Source: Paraphaeosphaeria minitans (taxonomy: Eukaryota > Ascomycota > Dothideomycetes > Pleosporales > Didymosphaeriaceae). Taken from it: DNA of 64,000 nucleotides. The notes under the pieces were generated by a model. The model did not search any database. It worked only from the letters and a program-made list of their open reading frames with translations, and was not told the origin of the DNA. This document shows, one piece after another, positions 1-9,334 of the stretch (within the stretch, counting starts at the first letter, position 1; each line of letters starts with the position of its first letter). A program made the position numbers and the translations under genes. Location of the stretch: contig WJXW01000002.1 of the NCBI GenBank assembly GCA_015832175.1, forward strand, positions 2,976,001-3,040,000, written 5' to 3'.

Positions 1-1
1 T

Positions 2-2056
2 CCTGTAAACCAAATTGAACAAGGCCTATGGGAGGACGGCGAATACCTCGATTATCTAATTGAACAGTTCAACCATCTGGATCCGGTCGCTCCTCAAATC
101 GTAAGAGCTGTGGCAGTCCACTGTGCAAGCCAACGCATCCCGACATACCTGGTCGTGGGGTCGAAGGACTTCCGTGTCGTGTTCGATGACGTCGATTCTT
201 CTTTTCTCCACATGGCTGGTGAGATGCTGTGCCGGGGGTGGCAGAACCGTGCTCTCAGAGAGGCGTTGAGTGCGAAAGACAACTTCCTTCGTGGAATCAC
301 GCATCAACTTCGAACACCCATCCATGGGATACTAGGATCGGTTGAGTTGCTGGCCGAGGAACTCGGTGCACGGGAGACGACGTCTCAGAGCTCGAGCTCG
401 AGACGAGGTTCCACCACTTCAAGTTTCAATGGCGACCACACAGATCCTAACACATACATCAGGACAATACGAAGCTCTGCACGCGATCTAATATCCACTG
501 TTAACAGTCTGATTAATCTGAATCGATGGACAGATATCGCACAGGCCGAACGCATTGTTGCACCTCACCATATACACGAGATAGAAAAAACCTTGCTGAA
601 TGAGGTTCTCCAGCCTCACCTGGATGAATTCTTGAAGAGGCCTTCCATCATGTTCAAACATCACTTCCCTGAGGACTTCGACACTTTAGCTTTGGACATG
701 CGGCTATTTGTCGACTGCATTCAGCCTCTTATTACCAATGCCATTCAAGCAGCTGAAGGTGGAATCGTTTGCGTCACTACGACCGTCGCCGATGAAAACG
801 CGGTTCTGGTTGTGGACATAGAAGACACTGGAAAAGGTATTCCTTCGAGTGACCACGAGAGTATTTTCAGGGCCTACGAAAAGGTCGATACGCGCACGAC
901 AGGAGCCGGACTTGGGCTCACTGTAGCGAGTCGGTTAGCCAGCATCATGAACGGCGTGGTAACTCTCGTCAATTCCGAAATCGGCAAAGGCTCGCACTTC
1001 AGAGCTACCTTTGATCGCTCAGCCTGGTTAGCAGCGCATCGGAGGACGACTATCACAGAAGACGCCTTACTTACATTTGACGCTCCGACGTCATCTCACA
1101 TGGCATCGTTAAGCAGCTTTTACGTTCGTTATCTTCTCCACTGTGGCCACAGCCAGTCGGAAAATAACGACGGCTCTATCTCCATCTTCGATCATTCTAC
1201 CGATTTCCAGCATGGACAACAATCGCCGCATCTACAACCTGGAAGGGCCGCCATTTGCCTGATACCAGACTCAACATATCACCCACTGATGCATGACGGC
1301 GACCAAATCCGAAGAGATGAGAACACCCTCTACGTGAAAGGCCCTTTTCTGTCAAGCATACTCGAACAAGCATGGAGCCAGGCTCACAGTATATATGTCG
1401 AGCTGGACGCCCTGAAGAATGCCTCGATGGACGTCGCCCCGGAGGATGACATTGAGGACACCGAGCCTGCGGCCACGTCAGATGACCCTTCAAGTATTCC
1501 GACGCCGCTGGGCTCGACATCGCTCGCATCTAGACCGACCTTGCTAGAAATTGCTGACACACTCGCTGTCTCTCTGAAAACAGTACACCTAAAAACGCCC
1601 TCGCCAGTCCTTCCCAGGCAGCCAACAAAGCCCACGACTCTGATCGTGGACGATAACACCATAAACCTCCGCTTTCTGGAAATGTACTGTCGACGCCGCG
1701 GCATCCTCCACCTCACCGCAAAAGACGGCCTCAAAGCTGTGCAAGCCTTCCGCGACCACCAAACTAACGCCTTCACATCTGACTCCGTCGCTACCACTGG
1801 CGAACCGATCGCACTTATCCTTATGGATCTGCAAATGCCAAACTGCGACGGCGTCGAAGCAACTCAACAGATAAGGAAACTGGAGGAGGCCAACGGATGG
1901 CTTAAGACGACCATCGTCATTGTCACGGGCCAGGATTCGCCCCAGGACCGGACGCTGAGCAAAGAGGCGGGGGCGGACGACTTTTTTGTTAAGCCTGTGG
2001 GACCGAAGCTGTTGGATCGGAGTATCAAGGATTGGTTTCATGTGGCCAAAGTGTGA
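2..2056 (+). CDS. Hybrid sensor histidine kinase, 3' part (5' end outside the window)
   Basis: The frame is open to the left window edge, so the N-terminal sensor domains are missing from view. Kinases of this family autophosphorylate on His and pass the phosphate to an Asp in their own receiver, then usually to a Ypd1-type phosphotransfer protein. Seen in order: H-box FLRGITHQLRTP (His codon at base 302), N-box LITNAIQAAEGG, glycine loops DTGKGIP and GAGLGLTVASR, a poorly conserved linker of about 200 residues, then a receiver with LIVDDN, the acceptor Asp in LILMDLQMP and the Lys in FFVKP. The H-box has Gln where many kinases have Glu (HQLRTP, not HELRTP). The roughly 90 residues before the H-box could be the end of a GAF-like domain, which is inference. 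No intron is seen in this part. The fungal kinase group cannot be assigned without the N-terminus. Confidence 0.9.
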   Translation, partial: PVNQIEQGLWEDGEYLDYLIEQFNHLDPVAPQIVRAVAVHCASQRIPTYLVVGSKDFRVVFDDVDSSFLHMAGEMLCRGWQNRALREALSAKDNFLRGITHQLRTPIHGILGSVELLAEELGARETTSQSSSSRRGSTTSSFNGDHTDPNTYIRTIRSSARDLISTVNSLINLNRWTDIAQAERIVAPHHIHEIEKTLLNEVLQPHLDEFLKRPSIMFKHHFPEDFDTLALDMRLFVDCIQPLITNAIQAAEGGIVCVTTTVADENAVLVVDIEDTGKGIPSSDHESIFRAYEKVDTRTTGAGLGLTVASRLASIMNGVVTLVNSEIGKGSHFRATFDRSAWLAAHRRTTITEDALLTFDAPTSSHMASLSSFYVRYLLHCGHSQSENNDGSISIFDHSTDFQHGQQSPHLQPGRAAICLIPDSTYHPLMHDGDQIRRDENTLYVKGPFLSSILEQAWSQAHSIYVELDALKNASMDVAPEDDIEDTEPAATSDDPSSIPTPLGSTSLASRPTLLEIADTLAVSLKTVHLKTPSPVLPRQPTKPTTLIVDDNTINLRFLEMYCRRRGILHLTAKDGLKAVQAFRDHQTNAFTSDSVATTGEPIALILMDLQMPNCDGVEATQQIRKLEEANGWLKTTIVIVTGQDSPQDRTLSKEAGADDFFVKPVGPKLLDRSIKDWFHVAKV

Positions 2057-3935
2057 CGTATGACCCTAATAGTCATTTCGGATCACAGTGCCATGGACTG
2101 GAAATCAGGCCGTCCAGGCAGGGCTGTATGCGCCTCGAATAAGGCGAATTATATTCCACCGGGGCTAGGGAATTCTTCCTACTTTGCAGCGCTAAGGCCG
2201 TTGCAAACGCCAACCATCGCTTCGTTTGTGTTTTGGAAAACCGAAGAGAACCTAAGCAGGCTCTGATGGGCATCAAGGTCGAAACAAGCGCGGCGTGGGC
2301 GTTGAGGAGACGCAACTATCGTCGTAAAGCGACGAAGTCGATGCGAGACGGTGGAGAAGCAGAGGATGTGAAACAACCGTGACGGGCCATGCAAGGGGAG
2401 GGATGTAGATCAGAAAGACCGGGGACGACCAAGAACACACGCGCACACGCGCGCGTCTTGCTCGTCTGACTGAAGATATCAAGAGCGCAGCAGGACTGCG
2501 TCGAAGAACCACGACGTACAATATCATGATTCAAACCCACAGTTATGCTCTAAGTATTACAATGTGAACGAAAGAAAGAAAGAAGAAGAAGAATATGATG
2601 TAAATGCAACACCACGCCCAACCGATCAGTCCCCTCACACCTTTTTTCCGACAAGAATAAAGTACTCCGTCACTCCGCCTCCCCACTCGTAAAACACGGC
2701 TCTTTTCATCCTCCGTCCACGTCTCCATGATGTGATACATATACGGTAACAGTAGCATTGCGCCGCCTCCCCTGCAGACACATGAGTACCCGTCTGCCTC
2801 GGCCGTCCCTGTAGCTCCATCCGCGCCAAACACCAGGCGGGTGAATATGGCGAGCGCGGTCCCATGTTCCAGTGGTCGTACAGCACCTAGACTAATGGCC
2901 TATCCAGACGACGCGGGAGAAGGGCAGCGTGCCGGCTTGTAGCGCGAGGCCGAGGGTGCAGGCCACGTTAGGCCGCCCTCGTCAAGCTCAAGGTCAAAGT
3001 CAAAGAAAGCGTCTTTCGGGGTTCACACTCGGCGAGAGGCTGGCCATTTTGACGTCGATGGTCCTATCGTATCTACCTGCTGGGTAGGTACGGCACTCCG
3101 CCACCGCCCTCGAATCCAACTATTAAGCCCGCACCGCACCGCACCGCTGGCAAAGCAAAGCATCCTCTATCTAACCGCAGAACTGAATCGTTAGGTAGAG
3201 CGAGCATCAACGACACCATACGCAGCCCTCCATCTCTCTCTCTCTCTCTGCATGTCGTGATGGCAACACGCGAATATACGGTACGGTACGGTACCTACCG
3301 TACCGTACCAGCAGCTTCCAACACTCGGCAGCCCCCTACCCATATGACAAGAGCCCAATGTATTACATGTGAACCCACGAAACCCCCCCACCTTCCTACC
3401 CCCGATCACCGCAAGCGCAAGGCCTTCCCTCTCCAAAGCACCGATCAAGACGTAACAAAGAATGAATAATGAACAAACGCAGGCAAACATCACGAAAACC
3501 CGAGTTTTTTGACTTTCCACGAAAATGCTCATGTTATAGCTTTGATTGGGGAACTCGGGGACATGCCATCGAACAACGCAAGGGCGACATACTAGACTAC
3601 CCACAGCACAAGCACCTAGTGAAGTCGAGTCGAGTGTAGGAAAACATGCCCATGGTATATCCTGCTTCGTCACCTGCCATCATCCCCCATGACCTTTCGT
3701 GCCGCGACCGATTGAATCCTCCAAGCACAAAAGGTAGCGGCATCAGCGCCACCGCGATACAAACAACACCACAACGCCGACAATGCTCATACACCCGGTC
3801 AAGAACGCCATAGCTATGCAGGTCACCCACGCTTGAACGCCGGGACAGTTCCTCGCCGCCATGAACAGGCTAGAAACCCAAAAACCCCCTCATTGGAGAA
3901 ACAGCAGAAGGTGCAGTGAGCCATCTTGAACTCAC
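2057..3935. other. Convergent intergenic region without a supported gene
   Basis: This 1.9 kb stretch separates the 3' end of the histidine kinase from the 3' end of the minus-strand RhoGEF gene. It holds an AG-rich tract near 2570-2595, a short GCACC tandem repeat near 3126-3146, a (TC)n microsatellite near 3234-3249 and a perfect inverted repeat at 3280-3309. Open frames here are short or biased and show no recognisable domain. Confidence 0.6.
3280..3309. repeat. Perfect 14-bp inverted repeat with a 2-nt centre
   Basis: The left arm 3280-3293 reads GGTACGGTACGGTA. The right arm 3296-3309 is its exact reverse complement. Only CC lies between them. Each arm is itself built from GGTAC/GTACG steps. 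It sits between two convergent genes. It could form a DNA cruciform or an RNA hairpin from either strand. Confidence 0.9.
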
Positions 3936-6900
3936 TCACTCCTTGATCTGCGCCTTCAGACCCGCAACCTCCCTTTTCAACCTCGCATTCTCTTTCCTCA
4001 GCCTCGCAGTTTCCTCTTCGCTGGCCTTGAGTCGGCGATCGACCTCCTCGCCACCCTTGCCCCTGCGCACGCTCTTCTCCACCTTCTCCAGCTCCTCGTT
4101 GAACCTCGCATACAGCGCCTCGTTCTCGGCATTGCTGTCGCGATACAGCTTGTCGAGATGTTTCGCTCGCCTCTCCGAGACCTCCAACGACGTGGAAACA
4201 TCCTGGGCGATGGTCGACGTGCGCGTTGACAAGGTGTCGAGGGTGGTTTTGACCGACACTTCGAGGGCTGCGATGCTACGCTCGAGAGCCTTGGTGTGAG
4301 GAGCATCGTGGAGACCAGGTGAAAATTGCGTATTTAGGCGGGGTGTACGTGCGGTCAACTCGTGACCGATCGCACTGAGCTCAGATTGCAAATCTCGGGA
4401 TGCGCTTTCTATATCGCGTTGTTGGATCTGGAGACGCTCGCGCAGCTTCTGGGGGCTCTGCATCCTGAGTTTCTTGGTAGGGCTCGTCTTGGAAGGGCTC
4501 ATCGGGATGCCCGTTTTGGTGGGAGAGCGTGGGGTGGAAGGGACTTTGACAGTGTTTCCGGATGTAGGACGCTCAGAAAGACCAGCAGCAGGCTTGAGCG
4601 TGGGAATTGCAGATACAGACTCGCCGCGCTTCTTGGTGGGTCGGAAAGTCTTGATGGTGACAACCTCGTCTTGCGAAACGGGACGAAGAGAACCCGTGCG
4701 TTCATGCCCATTCACAGGCGTATTTTCTCTCCGCATGGGCGATCCTAGGCGCGGCGGCATGGGTGGAATGGGTGATCCCAAGCGTGCCACAGGCGAGCCT
4801 AGACGTGCCGGCGTAGGGATCGACGACGGCTTTGCTGGTGATCGAGGAGGCGTACGCGGCGAAAGGGGCTCCTCGCTAGCCTGTCTGGGTTCACGCTGTG
4901 GAGAGTCGGGTTCACAGGGAGTCTGCGAAGACCACGTAGGTGCATCATTAGCATCCTGTAATGTTTTCAAGTCACTGAGTGAGGAGCGGCGCTTCTTGCG
5001 GGGAGGCCCAGCAGTGGAAGGTACCTCTCGTTCTCCTATAGTGCCAAGTGCACCCAGGAATCCTCGTCCAGCGGGGCTCACATTGCCGCCATCAAAAGGA
5101 AACGCGCCGAGTACTGTGGGACGATCGCGAGAGGACGGTCGTTTGGGGGACAGGCGCATCGCTGCATCAGTAGAGTTAGAACGACCAAGAGAGGCGGGCC
5201 CAATCTTGGACGCACTGCTCGATTGACCGTCAAGCCCATGGCTGTTCTTGCTCAGCGACCGCCACAAGGAGCCCACTGTGGATTCCTTCTCGTTCTTGCT
5301 GTCCTGGCGTGTCAAGGTGGCAAAGCCAAACCGTTTCCTGAGGGATGTGTTGGAAGTGAGGGAGCCGGTGGCCGCGGACCGATTCCTAGCGTCCATGGAT
5401 CCAAAGTTTGGTGTGTTGTAACCACTTTGTTGCTCTGGGAAAAATACGGCCATGTCTTGGATGAATCGATCAACCAAAGAGATGAAATCGTTCGCACTTC
5501 CTTCAGCGACCAAGAACTCAGCAAAAGCAGCCGTCAGGATACCACGGTCGCCGTCGTTGCCCATGCCGTCGAGGATTTCAGCGAGCAGTTTGATGATGGC
5601 TCGGAGTGCGCGCTGGTTCTGCGGCGACAGCTCACTGTATGTCGCACGGAAGAAATCTTCGAACTCTCCGGGATACATGCTGTCCGACTTCACCTGCAAT
5701 GAAACTAGGGTGGCATGAGATAAAACCGGTCCCATCTTTTCTTTCCACGCGATGTTGAGGAACTTCTCAAATGCTGCAAACAGAACGTCAACAGAAGACT
5801 GCGACGGCACATCGAGATTAGAAGGGTTCTCTAGTAAGGAGTTGTACAGCTCATTGACTAGGAGCTCGTCCGCCACAACCCTGGCTCGGACCGATCGTCC
5901 AACAATGTTGCCCTTGCGAGCGTGCAAGGCGAGAATCAAGGTCGCCAGGATCTCCTCTAATCTTGCGAGCGAATCGGTGGGTGAGGCATTGGAATTGAAC
6001 CCGATCGTCTTATTGGAAGACGTGGGTCGAGATAGTTCGCCATCCCGGCTATGTGTACGCGTTGGGTGTAGCGGTGGAGGGGCAATTTTTGGGATATCAC
6101 CCATGGAGACTGGGTTTCTTTGCTGCTTTTTAGGACTGCCTTCTCTGACGCTGCTGCCGAAGAAACTCGAAAGCATCTTCACAGGCGAGTGCGGGCGGCC
6201 CTTTTCGTCGTGTGCCTCGGTGACCTCTCCAAGCTGTAGTTTAAGTGATTTGAGTATCTGACAGTTCCGGACAAGGTAGGCTTCGGCCAATGCAGGATAC
6301 TTGATGGTGTTACGCGATTGGAAGAAATTACCAAGACGCTTGGTCAAAACGGGAAGGAATTCCACGCTGGTCAGCTTGTCGCGCGCAGTATAGCCATTGT
6401 TACCGTTGAAGTCCAGTTGGTAGAATCCATTCGCTTGTATAGAAATAGAGACTGTCAGTTCAACAGCACTGTGCTCGACGGGCTGGACAGGTTGTGCAGC
6501 GTCAGCCATGTTGACAACAACCTGTACCTTTGCAGGCTCTCTCCGACCCTCGACATCTTGTCCCGTACGGTCCTCGGCCACGGCAGAGAACATGTTGAGA
6601 TCGCCGACTGAGCTGCGGACTTCCCACTTGTGACTCTCACGCTCGGCTTCGGGAAACCTGCCCTCGACCCTGGCTTTCGTAACCTCCTCTACACATTTTT
6701 GTGCTTTGCCTTCGTATAGGCCTAGTAGATAGAACATTCGGATGCCATGAATCTGTCGATCACGGCTTCTTGGGCGACCCGGCTGACTTGCGGTTGGCGT
6801 CGGCGAGATCATCTGCATGATGCTGCCTTCGGAGTGTTCACTGAGGAAGATTTCTGAAAGCTTCAATTGCTGGTGGAAGATGAGCTCTGACGACCCTACG

Positions 6901-8555
6901 TCAGCGACCGTGAACCTGGGGTCGTCCAAGTCTGCCATCAAGCTGCGCGCCGTTGTTGGGCAGCCATTGGGTTTATGGAGCATTATCAGACCATCGGCAA
7001 AGAGGAGAAAGATGCCAGCCGCAGTCGAAGGTCCGTGCAGCTCTCCGTGATATGGCGGTGACAATTCCACGAAATCAATGGCTGTGATCAATCGAGTTTG
7101 CGGGACGCACGTCGCCGGCCATGAAAAGACCATCTTACGCAGGCGATCGAGGATCTTCATCTGCTGCACGGATGGTCCCTCACGGGAGCAGATTTCCGAT
7201 ATGACGTCTCGCGCCTTGAGGAAGACTTTGATGGCTGGATGTCGTACGGGTAGTTGCTTGATGATGTTGTCGATGTATAGGTTGTAGCGCGGCAGGCGCT
7301 GGACGGGTTCGATCAGCATGGACATCAGCCGCTGCTCTCCAGTCTCATACACCCGCTTCGAGAAGCTGGAGTTGATGTCTTTGGTAAAGCCTTTCAGCAG
7401 TTGTGAGAAGTCGGCATGAGCTGCCATGTAGTCTGTATAGGAGTCGCCAAACTGCGGGAACCATTCCACCAATGCTTTTGCCACTGCCAGAGCACCGGTA
7501 ACGTCGACAGGATCCTTTTGACCTCTTAGTGGGGCAACGAATATATCATCCGTAGCTTGTTCAATGTCCTGTATGGCATCATTCTCGGTGTCCTCTAGCA
7601 CGGTACGTATGAGGTCCAGGAATTGCGAATTCACATGCAGGATCGCATCCAGGCTCGGAGGAAAGAGGGCTTCCAGAGCCTGCTCGTTTGGACTTGTGCT
7701 GGACTTGCCTTTCTGCTTCGCTTTTTGGCGAAACTCGACTGCGACGGTGTTGACCAGCTCGTACACTTTGCTGACGTAGTTCTCTTCCGTGTCGAGAAGC
7801 TCGCACATCTCTCGGCGCAGATTCTCCTTTTGGTTCCTCGAGAAGGCTTGCGATTTGTTGGTTGCCGTGGGCTTTGAAGGCGCGCGTCGCAGTCTCGATG
7901 TCGGAATGAAGGCGGCGTCGCCAAGCAGCTTCACAACGGGTGCGTAAGAGCCGTAACGCTGCTGGAGTACATGGTCGTCGGACTCGTCGAGCTGGGGCGA
8001 CTCCCTCGCATTGTCCAGCTGATTGATGCTTCCCTGGGGCAGGACCACGTCCAGGTCCAGCCACGAAAGGGTCTGCTCTCCGAGAGCATGGCGTACGTGG
8101 ACGATGACCTGTGCGGGATTTTCAACCCTGACCATGCGCGCAGCCACGATGGCGGCGTGGGAGTCGGAGAAGAGTGCTGGGGCCGAGGGCAGGCGGGTAC
8201 CCGAGGCGCACTGCGTCTCCCAGGCATCCTTGACGTCGTGCGGGAGCTCGACAAAGTACTTGTAGAGGCTGAAGGCTAGACCGCGGCATATCTCGTCGCC
8301 CTGCTCTTCGCGCGGCAGGCAGGCTACGGCGTTGTAGTAGGGCGCGGTGGGCGAGACGATGAGCCGGGCGAAGTTGTGGAGGCCGGCGGGGGTGAAGACG
8401 TGGGCTTGGATGCGCGAGTGGGTGGCGTGGGTGGAGGTGGAGGTCGGGCCGTAGAAGATCAAGATGGGCGAATGGGACAGGAGCTCGTCGGTGGTGTAGA
8501 AGAGCGACAGCTCGCTCGCGGAGAGGGCGGCGGGCTCCGGGATGATGGTGACCAT
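3936..8555 (-). CDS. bud3: Bud3-like Rho guanine nucleotide exchange factor (DH domain)
   Basis: Single-exon protein of 1539 residues. DH-domain proteins load GTP on Rho GTPases. Bud3 proteins of filamentous fungi act in septum formation at the cortex. Seen: an N-terminal conserved block (about residues 20-115, with FTPAGLHNFARLIVSPTAP and QGDEICRGLAFSLYKYF), a DH domain at about 245-480 starting NLRREMCELLDTEENYV and carrying the hallmark MLIEPVQRLPRYNLYIDNI, a further globular helical region in the middle (about 870-1090), a long Ser/Pro/Arg-rich part, and a C-terminal coiled coil ending LKAQIKE. The start MVTIIPEP at 8555 was chosen because the frame above it runs for 231 more codons only through tandem repeats coding Arg and Cys/Leu runs. 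The RhoGEF call is firm. The Bud3 name rests on length and the N-terminal block and is less certain. Confidence 0.8.
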   Translation of the reverse strand: MVTIIPEPAALSASELSLFYTTDELLSHSPILIFYGPTSTSTHATHSRIQAHVFTPAGLHNFARLIVSPTAPYYNAVACLPREEQGDEICRGLAFSLYKYFVELPHDVKDAWETQCASGTRLPSAPALFSDSHAAIVAARMVRVENPAQVIVHVRHALGEQTLSWLDLDVVLPQGSINQLDNARESPQLDESDDHVLQQRYGSYAPVVKLLGDAAFIPTSRLRRAPSKPTATNKSQAFSRNQKENLRREMCELLDTEENYVSKVYELVNTVAVEFRQKAKQKGKSSTSPNEQALEALFPPSLDAILHVNSQFLDLIRTVLEDTENDAIQDIEQATDDIFVAPLRGQKDPVDVTGALAVAKALVEWFPQFGDSYTDYMAAHADFSQLLKGFTKDINSSFSKRVYETGEQRLMSMLIEPVQRLPRYNLYIDNIIKQLPVRHPAIKVFLKARDVISEICSREGPSVQQMKILDRLRKMVFSWPATCVPQTRLITAIDFVELSPPYHGELHGPSTAAGIFLLFADGLIMLHKPNGCPTTARSLMADLDDPRFTVADVGSSELIFHQQLKLSEIFLSEHSEGSIMQMISPTPTASQPGRPRSRDRQIHGIRMFYLLGLYEGKAQKCVEEVTKARVEGRFPEAERESHKWEVRSSVGDLNMFSAVAEDRTGQDVEGRREPAKVQVVVNMADAAQPVQPVEHSAVELTVSISIQANGFYQLDFNGNNGYTARDKLTSVEFLPVLTKRLGNFFQSRNTIKYPALAEAYLVRNCQILKSLKLQLGEVTEAHDEKGRPHSPVKMLSSFFGSSVREGSPKKQQRNPVSMGDIPKIAPPPLHPTRTHSRDGELSRPTSSNKTIGFNSNASPTDSLARLEEILATLILALHARKGNIVGRSVRARVVADELLVNELYNSLLENPSNLDVPSQSSVDVLFAAFEKFLNIAWKEKMGPVLSHATLVSLQVKSDSMYPGEFEDFFRATYSELSPQNQRALRAIIKLLAEILDGMGNDGDRGILTAAFAEFLVAEGSANDFISLVDRFIQDMAVFFPEQQSGYNTPNFGSMDARNRSAATGSLTSNTSLRKRFGFATLTRQDSKNEKESTVGSLWRSLSKNSHGLDGQSSSASKIGPASLGRSNSTDAAMRLSPKRPSSRDRPTVLGAFPFDGGNVSPAGRGFLGALGTIGEREVPSTAGPPRKKRRSSLSDLKTLQDANDAPTWSSQTPCEPDSPQREPRQASEEPLSPRTPPRSPAKPSSIPTPARLGSPVARLGSPIPPMPPRLGSPMRRENTPVNGHERTGSLRPVSQDEVVTIKTFRPTKKRGESVSAIPTLKPAAGLSERPTSGNTVKVPSTPRSPTKTGIPMSPSKTSPTKKLRMQSPQKLRERLQIQQRDIESASRDLQSELSAIGHELTARTPRLNTQFSPGLHDAPHTKALERSIAALEVSVKTTLDTLSTRTSTIAQDVSTSLEVSERRAKHLDKLYRDSNAENEALYARFNEELEKVEKSVRRGKGGEEVDRRLKASEEETARLRKENARLKREVAGLKAQIKE

Positions 8556-8694
8556 GGCGACGAGGGCGGGAGTAAACGAGCGACGAGGGCGGGAATGCGA
8601 GGGCAGGTGGCCGTGGAGCAGGGTCAAGAGGGCGGCGATGGCATGGTAGGGGGATTGTCGAGGGGATGCAGCGAGCGTGGGTGGGCCACGCAGT

Positions 8695-8751
8695 GGGTGG
8701 AGGGTGGAGGGTGGAGGGTGGAGGAGGTCGAGTCGTCGAGTCGTCGAGTCG
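8695..8751. repeat. GGGTGGA repeats followed by TCGAGTCG repeats
   Basis: About four copies of a 7-bp GGGTGGA unit run directly into about three copies of an 8-bp TCGAGTCG-type unit. They lie in the 5' region of the minus-strand RhoGEF gene. Confidence 0.85.
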
Positions 8752-8779
8752 GGGCTGGGCGAGTGGTGCAGCTGATGGT

Positions 8780-8836
8780 AAACAAGCAAACAAGCAAACA
8801 AGCAAACACGCAAACACGCAAACACGCAAACACGCA
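8780..8836. repeat. 8-bp tandem repeat AAACAAGC / AAACACGC
   Basis: About seven copies of an 8-bp unit. The first three read AAACAAGC and the rest AAACACGC, so one base changed and the changed unit was then amplified. Confidence 0.9.
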
Positions 8837-9133
8837 GACGATTGCAACAGACGCGCCGGACCAGACGGACGTGACTGCCGACAGCGTCCGAACCAAGAAT
8901 CAAGGAAACAAGGCGCCAGGCAAGCAAGCGGGCCAGGCAAAGCGGCAGAACAGCAGCTGCACGTCCGACTGAAACGTGCGACGGGCGACGGGCAACGACA
9001 GCGGCAAGGCGGGCTGGCATCTTCCTTGCGTCTTTCGGGGCGCGCAATGGTGAGGCGTGGTGGGCGTGTATTTTTGGCTGCCGGCTTGCGTCTTCGCGCC
9101 TGAATAGTGTCGCGGGCACTCGCGGGCACCCCC

Positions 9134-9226
9134 ATTGAGCATTGAGCATTGAGCATTGAGCCTTGAGCCTTGAGCCTTGAGCCTTGCGCCTTCGCCTTCG
9201 CCTTCGCCTTCGCCTTCGCCTTCGCG
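9134..9226. repeat. Compound 7-bp and 6-bp tandem repeat
   Basis: ATTGAGC units are followed by CTTGAGC-type units, then by about six copies of the 6-bp unit CTTCGC. Together they span about 90 bases and end just over 100 bases before the DCC1 start codon. The minus strand reads as poly-Arg in one frame. Confidence 0.9.
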
Positions 9227-9334
9227 CCCTTGCAGCAACGCGCCCCATAGGTAGTCTACCTACTGGACTAGTCTACCATGATCCCCTCCCCGCAAACAAA
9301 CAACTCTCACGCGCGCATCCCCCACCCGTCCACC

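Larger units (their letters stand above)
8556..9334. promoter_or_regulatory. Divergent promoter region of the RhoGEF gene and DCC1
   Basis: These 779 bases between two divergent start codons must hold both promoters. No TATA box stands out. The stretch is crowded with short tandem repeats (8695-8751, 8780-8836, 9134-9226) and a small inverted repeat, TAGGTAG-T-CTACCTA, at 9248-9262. The repeats keep several frames open on both strands and produce spurious long open frames. Confidence 0.6.

Noticed and set aside
3191..3673. 160-codon minus-strand frame with one hydrophobic segment in the convergent spacer
   Set aside because: It runs through a microsatellite and the perfect palindrome, has no recognisable family and no splice or promoter support.
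8376..8972. Plus-strand open frame with Gly/Glu and Lys/Gln/Thr repeats
   Set aside because: It is antisense to the RhoGEF gene and its 5' repeats. The composition mirrors the repeats and no domain is present.
8122..9156. Long minus-strand open frame rich in Pro and Arg across the start of the RhoGEF gene
   Set aside because: It overlaps the true frame of the RhoGEF gene, has extreme composition driven by tandem repeats and GC bias, and has no domain.
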